Of a DNA stretch of 64,000 nt, positions 13,901 through 27,500 are shown in pieces. This DNA is from Lateolabrax maculatus. Its lineage: Eukaryota > Chordata > Actinopteri > Acropomatiformes > Lateolabracidae. Below the pieces are notes generated by a model. It had not been told where the DNA came from. It worked only from the letters and a program-made list of their open reading frames with translations, and did no database searches. Numbering within the stretch: the stretch's first letter is position 1; every line of letters begins with the position of its first letter. The position numbers and the translations under genes were made by a program. The stretch lies in contig CM062210.1 in NCBI GenBank assembly GCA_031216445.1, forward strand, positions 12,473,501 through 12,537,500. The letters are read 5' to 3'.

Positions 13901-14900
13901 CCTTTTCTATAATTACTTGCTCAATTCTTCTAGTTGCAGTCCATTTTACACAGTTTGAGCAAAACATTTCATGACATTTCTCATCATCAAATCACATCAT
14001 TTATAGATGGATTTGTTTCCCTGAAAATTAGGGTTACTATAAGCCAACCACTACAATTATCTGTTACAATGTGTATTATTTGGATCCAAATGCAGATAAA
14101 ACTTTTCTTTTTTTTTCATTGTTTTTCTGCAGCCACTTTTTCTGTCACTTTTTCCTCGTCGAAACAAACAACAGCAACCTGCCAGAGCACCAGACCAGTA
14201 TATCAAACCATGGCATTTTTTTCCTTTTTTTTTTTTTTTGTGCCTTATTAAATTCTGTTTGTCTTTCCAGGTGGATGCCATAGTGACACTGGGCGGTCTA
14301 GCCGGCAGATTTGACCAGACCATGGCATCTGTTGAGACCCAGCACCACGCTCTGTCCATGACACGACTCCCCCTGTTGATCATACAGGGGACTAGCCTGG
14401 CATGCCTACTCAGACCCGTGAGTGCATTACAAAGACACATTACTCAGCCTTCACATGTATACATGGACAAACCACTGTGCAATGATTCCATCGGTTTCCA
14501 TTTAATTTTTTTTTTTCAAAGTCAGCTGGCCATTTTTGTAGACATAGTTAAATACAATACAAAAGTGACGTTATAACACTTACAAACTGGTTGCTGCATC
14601 TCTTTTTGGTTGACTTTTCATGAAGCTAAAGGTGGACTTATTATGGCTGTATCTGTATTTGAAGCTGCATTTCAAAACGACACACACAGGCAGACCCACA
14701 GTATATTTTCACCACACTAGACTAACATTCTGCTCTCCTGCTCTAACAGATCCCACCCTTTCTAGTCACCCCACAGTCCCTCTCTTCATTTTCTGTTCTC
14801 TCTCAAAAATGTTCTTTTCCTTGCTCTGCTTCCACCTTGATTGGAGTGTTGAATACTTTGTTTCTTTGTTAAGTAATCACTTCAAGGGCCCCCCCCCACT

Positions 14901-14967
<67 letters not shown>

Positions 14968-17900
14968 ACACTTCTCTGCTCTTTCAGTGCCCCAATTTGC
15001 TGTTGAGCATGAGAAAGAGAGAGAGAGAGTCTCTTTTGATGCTCCCAAATTGTTTTTCCTCAATGCCAGCCACTTTCTCATGCTCCTCAGTTGATTGAGT
15101 TTACAAGTGGGCAGAGTAGCCGCCATTTGGGACACACACTCCCTCTTTTTTTTTTCCCCCTGTTTTTTGTTTACTTGCAGGATCTTCAGGACAAACAACT
15201 AACTGTCACACTTCCTGATGACACCTTGTAATGCGTTAAGTAAACCTTTCTCTCATGCACTCCCTCCTTACTTCTTGTCATTATTCCAAAGGCGCGTTGT
15301 CATTTGCTGCTTCATACCTCGACACCTCCAATTAATCTTACTTCAGTGAGGGTAAATTAAGCTCATTTGTCAACGCAGCTCCAATTCGCTAGCGACTGAT
15401 GAACGCAGACGCCTGTACATGAAGGTGAACGCAACCTTCGAAAGAGCCAGTGCTATTTGTTCAAGTTACATCTGTAATTGAAGTGTTTACAACTTTTGCC
15501 AAATATCCTCACCACCCGTATTCCCTGCAATCACGGCTTCATTACGTGCTTAGCTTCGGGATTTGGTGGTACAATCAATACATAGAGACTAGTTCATGTT
15601 CTGTACACAATCTAATGCAGACACACACATGCACACAGCAAATTAATACCGGAGGTAAATTACCAGTTGTGTCCATTTTGCAAATTTGACAAGTGGAGAT
15701 TGTGTCACCTGAAAATATATCTTATTTAGCCTTAAAGCTGGATAAAAATGCAATATCCCATTAAACATGCATATTTTTTAAATTAGTGAGACATACTTCT
15801 TCATTTCAGAGTAAATCAGTGCAAGTCTGAGTCACAGACATGCTCTGATTTAATCAGGATTGTACCTGTTTATTTTAGCTTTTGTTTCCCAGATGAGGTG
15901 TCAAAGTATTATTATGCTATCTGTGGGAAATATGCAGAAGTCTTGTGTTTTCTATAGTTGGCTCAGGGCATTGTATAATTCTTATGTCTTTTATTAAATT
16001 ATGGGTAGGGACACTGCAAGGGCTGCAGGCTTGTTTATTCTGAGTCCCTACACGACAAGACAATGTTTTAATCAGTCTACGTCCCAAGGTGACACTAAAT
16101 TTGCTCAATTGAGATCTAAAAAAAAAAGGAGAGAAAGTTGCACTGAGTTCATCTGTTTTGTTGTTTTTTCTCTTGCTGTCTACTCTATCGAGTCTCGGTC
16201 GGAGCGCCAAGCAGAGCCACATTCACACAGTATCCCAGCCCCTGAAGATACGTGAGAAAGTTTCCTATCAGTGTTATGAGACAGGCGATGCACAGCGCTG
16301 TGTCAGCCCAATCCGTGCTATAAATCGTTCTATAAGCGCGCACACTCTAGGTCAAACGTACAAGCTCGTTTTCCTGATGCCCTTTTGAGGAGTGAAACTT
16401 GTCAGTACAAGAGCTGATTTAAATGATAAAGTGTGATAGCTGAGGAGTGTTAACTTAGTCCAGCTTCTATTGTGGTAGAGAAAGTTAGCAATGATGTGAC
16501 ATTTAATGTAAAATAGATGTAAGCATGAGGTAAAGAACTGACCAGGATTAAAAGTTCTATACCGAAATGACTAATTAAGAGTAACAAATGCAAGACAACA
16601 AAAATAAGAGTATTGGCTTGCATTATAGAAATCAAATGTTTTTAAAAAAAAAATTCTCTCACTAAAATAGATAGCCTTTTAAACTAAGATGATGCACATG
16701 GAAAACATTACTCCTGCTTTAACATCAGTGTGTTAGTGTTGTCATTGTGTTGTCAATGTTAATATGCTGACATTAGTATTTGGCTCAGAGCACCTCTGTG
16801 CTTAAGTACAGCTTCACATAGCCACGAACATGGCTGTAGACTGTTGTGTGTTATTTTTCTTATTCCTGACTCTGTTCTTACTATGCACATACGCCTGATG
16901 GCATGTCACACCACCTACAATCTAATTCACTTTGATTGGTAGAATTCATAACATGACTACCTTTATCTTTTTTTAATGCAGTTTTTGAAATAAAGTTATA
17001 GTCTTAACACAAAGGAAATGTGACAAAATTAAAACACAAAGTGTTAAACAATATATACTGTAACATTATTCACATGGTATACTCTGTCTCATACCTCTTA
17101 GTTAGTTTTAAATATATGAAAAAAACACTGCATTACACTGTACGGCATCTGTCCAAACAGTCACCAGGAAACATTTAAAAATGAAACTTTCCCTGTAGAG
17201 TTCCATCTTCATCCCGTTTCTCCAGCACGCCTCAGCTAAAAAGTTGCTATCGCAGTTAGCAGCGAGCTCTACAGTCAGAAAAAGGTACATTCTTAGACTG
17301 AGTCAAGCCTCTGCTGCATATGTGTGTGTTCATGTGCAGGTGCACATGCATTTGTTTCCTCTTCCCTCTGTTCCTCATACACTGTCTCTCTCTGACGCAC
17401 TTACACAAAGAGACTGTGTTTATGTATAGAAAACAACCTCAGGGATGTTTCCTGAACACCAAACGCTCCAAAGCTTAGAATTTTCCCATCATTCCTTCCC
17501 TCTGGGTCCGCAGCTCCATGAAGCCAAGCAAAGGAAACTCTGCTTTAAACGTGACACACTTTCAAGATTTCAAACTCTTAATTGAGTGTGTCTGTCTTTG
17601 TGTCTTTATGATCCGCTTAAATGACTGATCTAAGTTCTAGCTGTCAATGCCTTTTGTCTTTGTATTTATGCTTGGGTGGAAGGCAGTTTGAGCAGACACG
17701 GCACTTATTCCCTGCAAATATTCAAGTGTTTATGATATACATTTATTAAATTCAGGCATTTTTAGCTTGCGTGCAATGTTTCCTTACCAAATAGATGTGC
17801 AGAAACTGAGGTGTGTCTTTGTATCTATTTTGTACACTGTGATTGAGAGAAACTTTGTTTTGACCTTTTTACATTCCAGCATCAGGCTTTATTATAACCA

Positions 17901-18520
17901 GTGCATTCAGAGCAAAGTCATCATTCAGCCTGAAGAGTCTGACACTACCTTGCACGTACACTGTGTGATGCATTTTTTTTCCTCCAAGCTCTAGTTTCTC
18001 ATAGGGATACATTGACATTTTGAAATTTGGTTCATGTTTATTTTCTTTGTAGAGAACTACTTTGCTACATCTCACTATAGACAATATAAAAATGTATTTA
18101 TCTGTCCCTAAAACTTCTTAACACAGTCAACCATCCTTGATAGAACTGTTTTTTTCTAAGAGAATAAAATACACTGCCTGTAGACTTCAGATGAAGTACA
18201 ACCAGTGGCTGTACTGTTCAAGTGAAAAGCTGGTTGTTCATATGGTAATGGGACGTCAGTACAAAACTGTTTTGACTCCCTTTGACACAAAGCAAAATAG
18301 ACTATAATTCAAAATGGCAAGGTATCCTTTTTAAGTATGGGTAGGAACTGAAAATGGGTTAAAGCATTGACAAGAGCAATACTTTATTTTAACGAGTCTT
18401 GGTCTCTGGGCTGAGAAGCTTCTCATTTGTGGATAGAAAGGTTTAAAAGGTCTTGTTCCACATTTGTTTTTGATCTTCAATGTTTTTTTATCTCATTGTT
18501 TCCACCTGTCATCAACACTG

Positions 18521-18569
<49 letters not shown>

Positions 18570-21500
18570 GACGAATACTCATTTTCGCACTCACGCTGTG
18601 TGTCAGCAGGGCAGCCACCAACTCGGGGTGAACACAGGCCTGGAGGGGGACTGGTGCAGCCTCATTCCAGTAGGTGGACCCTGCCAAACAATCACCACTG
18701 GACTCAAATGGAACCTGAGTGAGTCCCCCTTTCTCATAGCATTAGCAACCATCCAACTTTCCTTTGTTACTAAACTTTGTTTGTAAGCTCAGCAAAAAAA
18801 AAAATGCTTTTCATATAAAATCAACATATACAAATTAAGTGTGAAACTTATTATTATTTTTTTAACTTGGAATCTAGGTATACATCTATACTAATACAGA
18901 TATTCTGCAAATGTCCCAAAAAAGTAGACGTGTGGTGAGGAGAAAGGAAGAAACAGTGGGACTTCTTATCCTAAAACTCTTGAATATCACCCGTTCGTGA
19001 AGGGGTACACGTTTGTGAGATTTGATCATTAGCATAATCGACCCCTCAAAATTGCCATGCAGTATAAGGTTACATGTTCCTCTCCGTTTGTGTGCAACTT
19101 TCAATCACAGAAATGTTCCCAAAGAGTAAAAAGAAGAATTCCACACTACATTACATGGGAGGATTTTCTTAACAACCACTGTAATGTATAAATTGCTGTG
19201 CTGAAATATGCCAATAAAATCTAAAAAGCCTCTCAGTTAATTGGCAAGCCATGATGATGATAAAATGGTTAACAAAGTATACGTTTTGCTTTAAGTTTGT
19301 TTTAGTAACACATTTTATTTTGGTTAATTTCTGTATATTTAAACTTCAGATTCATTCAGAGAAAAGCAGACTATAAATACAGGACTCATACGACATGTCT
19401 GGACCACTCATACATTTTGATTGTACATGAGAGACAATTGGTGCCACAAATTCTGTTAAATCACTCAAATCTGTTCATATGAGAGGTTCTTTCATGAGGC
19501 CCATTGTCTCACTCTTGTTTATTTTGCTTGTGAAACCATCCAAAATAACCAAGATAAGTTTGAAAGACTGCTCGCCAACATGTCGCCTGAAGATAAGTGT
19601 TTCAGGTCTATAGTAAATGAATGGAAACTCTTGATATTCTAGCAGAGGCTGGACGACCACTCTGCTGATATCACAGGGCGAATTTAACATCAAGTGCTTA
19701 GGAAACATCAACTCCATGCCCTACACATAACCTTCAGCTGCCAGTGCTGCACACTTAATTTTGCATTCACAGTGGAAAAAACTTCCACTGAAATTCAACA
19801 TGCATAATAAAATACAGTAAAGTACAGATGCTTAATTTACTTCAGTCTAATGAAGCTGCAGTTTAAACAAGTTTGATATATTGAAGACACACACATGCCA
19901 CAATAAGCTTTTTATAGTCTTGAACATTGTGGGAAAATCCAATCAAACGCCCATCTGAGGACCCCTGTGGTCTTACCCCACTCTAGGCCTTATGGCCAGC
20001 TGTGTTCTTAATGAGTTGGCACAGACCAAACTGCCACCAGTACGAGGGAAACCTGGACCTTCTGTCAATGGGGTTGCATTACGTGTCCACGCTGTTTCTG
20101 GGAGTCTATACACTTGAGCGGGCACGCTTGTGTGTCTGTGCTTGTTTGATCATGTCTGTATGCATGTTTAAATATGCGTGGGTGTGTGTGTGTGTGTGCG
20201 CGCGCCTCCAGCCCTGTTTATTAACTTGTTATTTGTGTGTGTTTTTGGATCAGCCACTGTGTGTTTACTCAGCACACCTGTGAGATGGCCTTCTGAATGG
20301 TAATAAGAGCGACTTTATACATGAGAATCCTATGCAGATTAGCCAGTGATAACAAGATGCCTAATTAATCACATGCATATTTAGAAGGCTGGAAGTAATG
20401 ATTTCCCTTTGGGGTTGGAAGGAAAGACCAGAATATGAAACAAAAAATAAGGAATATCCTTTTTTTTTCTCATATGTTTGACTGCTGCATGCATGAGTGT
20501 TCCTAAAGCAACAGTGCATCTTGTGATACCGTCTTTCATTGATTTGTGCATTTGTTTGTACTAATAAAATTTGTGTCTGTGCACTGCAACTTTCTCAGGG
20601 GCCCAAATCAGCTCTGTGCCTCTCTCGAGTGACACTAAGACTCTTTGGAAGTCCATTGAAATGTTCTCCCACACTTGGGTTCAAAGCCTTTCTGTGATGA
20701 AAAATATATGATCTTTCTATAAAGAAAGAGTTTTGGGCTGTCAGCCGTTACAGCCTTATGGCCCAAAGGACTTCTTTCTTGCATCCAGAGCTTGTTTTAA
20801 CTTTTGCTTTAAAGAATATAATTCTGTAATGATTCATATGGTTTTGATCCTGAGCATAAATTTGGAATGAGTAGTAAGTTATTGAGCAAACTCTTTTTTT
20901 TTTTTTCTTCTGGTTGTTGTACTCCAGGGGAGTGTGCAGTATGAGCTGAAATACCCTGGCCCCAGTTAATTATATCGTGTACGTTTTTTTAAATGAGTTG
21001 ATCAATAATTTATATTGTTGTTAGATTAGATCAGATACAGGACACATGTATACTCACAGGGCAGAGCTGGAGCTCGCAGTGAGAGGATACAGTTTTTTTA
21101 TAATTTCTCCTGAGTTTCTATCATTTATATTTTCTCTGGAGCAGTATGAAATGCTTGGTTTTGAAATAAAATGGCAAAGCAGGGAATTTTTGAGACAGAA
21201 AGGGCCCATTAAAATTCAAACCTGTTATTTTTGCACATAACCGTTGTCAAGCATTACAATACACAAGTACACATTTAAAATTTAAAATTATTTCAAAACT
21301 AAAAGATCTGAAATGTTTCAGATTATAGTTTCACAACAAAATTACCAAAATGAGCTTGATATTGATGCCATATGTGGTCATATTTATTGAGATATTCAAA
21401 ATGATATGATTGAAAAGTCAAATGAATGTCTATCAGATTGAGTCAAATGGTTAAAACCAAAGTCTAAAAGGTTAGATTTACATATTCTCTTGTATTTATG

Positions 21501-24500
21501 ATCTCATACTGCAACACATTTAAGGGATGTTTACCTTATTATTCATTTAAACATAAAAATTGTGAACCACAATATCTCTATTTAAGAATTTTACATTGGG
21601 AACTATATCACACCACCACCATAGGCAAAATTACATTCACTACCCCTGTATTGGAGTAGTGGCAGAAGTTTAGCGTTAGATATCTAAAAACCTTAAAACA
21701 TCAGAGTGCAAACTATACTGGAACCTTGGAGCACATTGGTCGATGCCCCATTGTACATAAAGAAAGGAGATACTGCTGGCTACACAGTCGACTCCCGAAG
21801 AGGCAGAAGCAATCTGCTGAGATACTTCTGAAGGCAATTTGCAGATGATGGTAGATCAAAATAGATTACATACATTTGAATCAGGCATTTGAAAGAAAAG
21901 TAAGTAAGAGGTGATGGTTAGTGAATGTTGACATGGGAGCTAGAAAGCAAGGTGCTTGGCAGTAGAACTGACATAAGTCCAACTAAGTCTAACAAGTCGT
22001 GTTTCATTAGTTTAATTTTTGCCTCTCTTTGTGTTAATTCTACACCTTAAAAACAAAGGACCATGCTTCAGATAAGCACTAATGCCGTAATGATTTTGCA
22101 GACGTAAACATGATTCTTGAAGCAGATTTTTGATGCAGACTTGTACTGTAGCTGCCTAGGAGCTACAGTTGTACTTAAAAAAGTAATGCTTTTGAACTTA
22201 TCAATTTATCATTTTCTAGGTAAATATATAAAACTGTTGATATTGATTTTAATTCATAATACCCAGCACCGCAGTAGAGGTTGAATGCACAGGCTTCTTC
22301 TGAGCCTCCAGCCTTCAGAGCCTCCAGCCTGTTGGGCGGGGAGGGAGAAAAAAAGAGGAAGAGGAGGAAGGGCAATCTGCAAACGTCACCAAGGCAGCAG
22401 TGAGAAAGCTCTGGATGGCCGTGGCTCAAGAGTGTCTTTGTTGAGACTCCTTACTAATGAAAGGACTGCACTGCGGTAATGATACTAAAGGAGAGGAGTG
22501 TACTACTAAATAATAAAGTGACTGCAGTGTAGTAAAGGTAACAGTGTGGGAGGGGAGTGTACAATGTTAAAATGAAGTGACTGCTATGCACTAATAACCA
22601 TGCAGGAGGACAGTGTATGTTACAGTGTCGTGAATGTATCGTGGTGATTACAGCGCTGGCTGGAGAGAGACCGATAGACTTGTGAGTTGGCATGAATCTG
22701 GCATGTGTGACACTCCTCTCACTCACAAACTAAACTGTAGTAATTCACACTGTTCTTTTTCACTTGATTCTTCTTCTTTACTTTTTAATTTGCTCTCATT
22801 CTCATCCGGTCTCTGACTCTGTCTCACACTCACGCTATCTCTTCCCTTTGATTATTAAATACTGTGACAGCTCAGCTACTTATCGCCTTCTGTATGTTGC
22901 TTTAATTTTCAATCATGAGGTCTAAAACCCCCCTAGGAAATTGTCAGTAAATACTGTCATTGTGTCTGTGTGCACATACATTGTCACACTATTGCTTGTG
23001 TATATGTGTCCATACATGACTAAGCTTGCTTTCATGCATATTTGTGTATTTTAAAATGGATTGTGGGATTTGGAGAGTAGCTCAGGGCAATATTCCTTAA
23101 TTATATCATTTCTCATGAAAGATTTTTTAAATTCATGTTAATATGTCAGAAGGACACACACCATTATACAACCCACCCTTCCAGTTATATGTGATAAGTA
23201 GACAGGGTCGTCTCCAGAATATATCGTGTCATCTAGCCAGGGAAAGACACAGTGTGTGAACAGAGAAGACAGAAGCACACACATGAAACACAAACTCGGA
23301 AGAATGCGTACAACCTCTTTGTCTCCTTTATGATGACAAATAAGAAAAAAAATTTAGAGTAATGTTGTTGGTTCAATGTATTTTTGTGTGATAATTGCTA
23401 ATACAGGATTTACTATAAAGGCATACAAAGATAGATCTATTTGATCTACTATAAAAATAGTATCAAATAAAGGTCTAGTTCTGCCTGCAGTTGAGGTAAA
23501 TTAATTGTTACTATTTGCAGATTCACTGTATGTATATTCACTGTTTATACATAAAGTGATTGAAGTCACCATCAGCCTATCCCTGTTAAAATGAATGTGG
23601 CAGGTAGTGTTTTTAAGTAACTACCCAGCTGGAAAAGTGCCTCATCTAATTCAGATACTCCAATAAAGGCTCACGTACAATGATCGGAGCATAGTGGTTG
23701 GTCATGTGACCAAGGACAATGCCCGTCTAATTTTGTTCCCACACATAGCCGCACACAAAATGGTTGGCTGAGGTGAAATGTGAAGAGAGAGCATTAGAGA
23801 GACAAAGAGAGTTGACAGGGAGGGAGCAACTGAGTCAGAAAAAAATAAATGCAAGGAGAGAAAAGAAGGATTTTGGGAAAGAACTTAGAGCAGGGTGAAA
23901 AAAGATTTGGGATGTGATGACATATGAGAGGGAGGAAAAAAGGCATGGCAGGCGTCTCGTTCATTTGATGTTTGAGGATGCTGACACACAGCAGGAAATA
24001 GAGGATTATGGAGGTGTAAGAGCTTTTAGCGGGAGCTTGTATGCACGCGCACACACACACACACACACACACACAGAGAGAGCCACATACAAACTCGGCT
24101 GTAATGTAGTCAATTTCCAATAAAGTCTTATTTGCCTTTCCTTTTTGTACAAGAAGTTCTTGTTTTTTGATTCCCTCATCTAATCCTCCCCGTCTGTACT
24201 CCCTACTTTTATTGTTCCAATTACAGAAGATACCACAGGTAAGGTTTTTTTTTTTGCATCAGAGTGAGACTGGAAGGGATTCAGCTTCTTTCTCCAGGAT
24301 GCTTCGCCACAGCAGATGCTGGCAGTACATTCGCCGAAAAAACCTGCTTCATCCAGTTTCTTTCTTTCTTTTAGTTTCACTTTTCCCCCTACCTCCTTCT
24401 ACCCAATCTCTATTGAGACTACTCTAAATCCTGTACCTATTTTAAACAGAGGCAGTACAAATGTGTAGTATGTTTGACTAAAGTCATGGGTAAACTCATG

Positions 24501-27500
24501 CTATCCAACGTGATTTTGCAACCGTTCTCTTGACCAGGGTTTTAACATAGGTGTAGCACAGCACAGCACAGCACAGCTTCGACGTGACAGGGTGGACACA
24601 GTTTTCTTAAGTAACAAAGAGATTGTTATGTGTATTACAGGAAGTATTAATGCTTTAACACTATTTTAGTGATCAACAGGGGGCAGTAATGTGTCAAGAA
24701 ACACACTAATGTGCCAACAAAGGCAGGGAAGAAAAAATCAGCTTTGCAAATGTTTTATGAGGTGCAATCAACATGTCTGTCAGACCTCAAGGATACACAT
24801 GATGGGTTTTGAAGAGGAACTTATATATATATGGCGATCCTGCCCTAACCAGGCATCCAGCTTCTTTCAAATGAGACGATTGACACAAATGAGGCAATTA
24901 GTTGTGATCAAGAGGGGTTTTTCTCGCATTGATGCTGCCCCTCCTGCCCCGGTGTCACTGGGGCGGCAGGTTCCTTGCGACCTTGTCACATCTGCCTGAG
25001 AGTTGGACATGCTTCAGGGTTTCTGTTTCTGGCTCCACACACTGCTGTGGTTTCGGAGCTCTCTCCAGCCCTTATCCATTAATGTCAACCAGGAGATTGG
25101 AGTGAGACGCTCTCCACTCTTCAACTGATGGCCGCTTTTCTGCGGAACAAGTGATTGTTCTTTTTTAATGTGTTATCAAATAGGAAACATGCAAATCATA
25201 GTTCAGACTGCACAGCATTAACTGAGAGTACGCAGTCTTAATTGGCAGAACAGTAGTTAACAGTTTTTCAAAGTCCATATTCTCACTCTTGCACTCATGC
25301 TATCCCAAAACCTCTTTTATAATTGCTCTTTTTACGTATAGGAGGCAGATTCTTCTTCCTGTCCATCAGTAGTAATATGCTATTATTGGATAATAATAGG
25401 AATTTACAGGTTTTCTTTTGACGTATTCTCCTTTCTTTGTTCATTTTAGTACTCCTGCTCTGCTGCTCTGCTGCAATCTTCCACATTTTTTACCAGAAGT
25501 CTGTAGTTCTGTTTGTTCAAATTGCCTTTGTTCTAAATGTCAAGTACATCTGTTCCTTTCTTGGATCTTGCTTGTTCCACCTGCATAGAATTCAGCCTTA
25601 AGATTCATAACCGTAAATGCAAAAACATGAAGTGTTTGGGTTAAGGTTTACATACACATTTAGATTCAGACCTCATCATGAATCACACTGTGAGTGGTTT
25701 GCTTCAGAGATCGGACTTTGTTTGGCTTGATTATACAGTACGCACACAACACTGTTTAGTTTGAAAAACCTTAAAAGGTAAATCATTTCAGGTCTTTTGC
25801 ACTCCCCCTCAGGCTTCTACCACAGGCTGTTTTTAATGTTGTTAGTTGTAGATGCAAAGGTGGAAGTGCAGTCCATCGCTGCTTTAGTCGGGTTTTAAGA
25901 ATGGATAGAGAGAAAATGACAAGGAAAGCAGGGTCAGTAATGGTGTAGCATAATTTTGTATCTTATTTTAAATAGGGTCCTTGTTTAGTTTTAAAGCACA
26001 TAGCAAAATCCTGCAATAGGTTGCCCTCACTTGCAAGCTTAAATGTTTGTAGCATAAGCAATGGCAGACTCAGACTAACACAGTTTTTTCCTCAGATCCT
26101 TCACTGTAGAAGCCACACTGGGTTGCTGATACCAATGATTATGCAAAATGAGGGTGAGTTATTTTGCACTCTTGATTTGTCATGCCCGAGCACATAAACC
26201 CAGACCAAGCTCTTGTTGGCCGGGCTCCGATTCTTGATTGGTGTTGCCTGCAGTAACATTTTAAGACCCGTGCCAATTTATTTGCATTAAGTAGCCCTAA
26301 CCTCTACTTTTCCCTGCTCATTTTTTTTTTTTTTTTTTTACTGTTGTGCTTTCCGATGCCCTCGATCTACCCCACAGAAAATGAGCGCCCACAGCAAATA
26401 ACCACTGTAACATTAATCTGACATAATGGATGTCATTGAGTCTCCACAGCCATGAAAGCAGGGGAGCCGTTGCCCACTGGAAGCCACTGACATGCTCAGC
26501 TCTAGCTCAGCAACATTCAGATCAGTTATTTAGAAGTTGGGGTATGCCCTCCACTCTGGATTTACTTACACTGATTACAATGTTTAGCAGTGTTTGGCAT
26601 TAAATCTTGCAGAGCTGGAGATTTATTTAGTCTCACACACACACACACACACACACACTGATATTGCATATTTAAGTCACTAAGTAATGTAGTTGGGATG
26701 TTAATGACCTGAATTATTTTTCATCCATAGTTACCGGGAAAAGTAACCGTGGCAAACCCATGAAGCCAAGGTCATTTTTCCTTTCCTTATCACACACCTA
26801 TACATAACTGTATTCTTTTTTTCTTCTGAAACAATTTTTGACACCTTAGCCTTATGCGAAACACACACACGCACACAGATTAAAGAAAAGGTGTGACGAG
26901 AAGCTCATTCAAAGCATGCCAGTAAGGACCTTTATATTCAACCCACTAAAGCATACATCAACAACACATTTAACTACCTCATAAATTTGCCATTTTATCA
27001 ACCCACTAACAACCAAAATGATCTGTTAGTGGTTATATAGAAAATATGAGATTATCTGCAACACTTTAAGCCTGCTGAGTCATAGGATACATTTTATAAC
27101 TTTTTACTGGTGAGGTGAACTTTTAAAATGTTCAAATATTTTTTGAGAGAACCTGTTAGAAGGTTTTTAATTTTCTCCCCTTTGCTTTTATGGATATTAC
27201 TTTTGTAGAGTTCTTCAGAGCATTTACATTAGTGATATGAAGGCTACTTTTGGGAGATAAAACTTCCGCTGGCACGGCAGTCATTAAAAGGATTTGTATA
27301 AATCGTATACATTCATTAACAAAAGAGCTCAAGTTAAACAGACACATGCACTGCGAGCGGAAGTTATGAAAAAGACTGTCTGGCTTTGCGAAGATGACTG
27401 AATGTTTTAAATCAAACACATTGTGCTCACTTGAAATGGCAGACGCATTAAATCTGTTGCCTCTGGCTTCAGGCGATGTCTTTGAGGACAGATATCTTCC

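Larger units (their letters stand above)
8847..14270 (+). other. tpk1: tpk1 intron
   Basis: No exon, RNA gene or long conserved frame is seen. It holds a TCTG tetranucleotide run (10021-10043), a CT-rich tract (12413-12478), a short repeat relic near 11890, and the inverted-repeat element at 13442-13602. Confidence 0.7.
14418..18609 (+). other. tpk1: tpk1 intron
   Basis: Apart from (CA)n tracts at 14904-14965 and 18522-18562 and the exon-like fragment at 15181-15231, nothing is recognised. The stretch 15285-15480 is free of simple repeats and looks unlike its AT-rich surroundings. Confidence 0.65.

Noticed and set aside
24554..24575. GCACA pentanucleotide repeat as a functional element
   Set aside because: Only four short units and no context; ordinary microsatellite noise.
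24940..24975. GC-rich hairpin CTGCCCC...GGGGCGGCAG as a terminator or RNA gene
   Set aside because: Short with a bulge and lies mid-intron; no supporting promoter or conserved RNA features.
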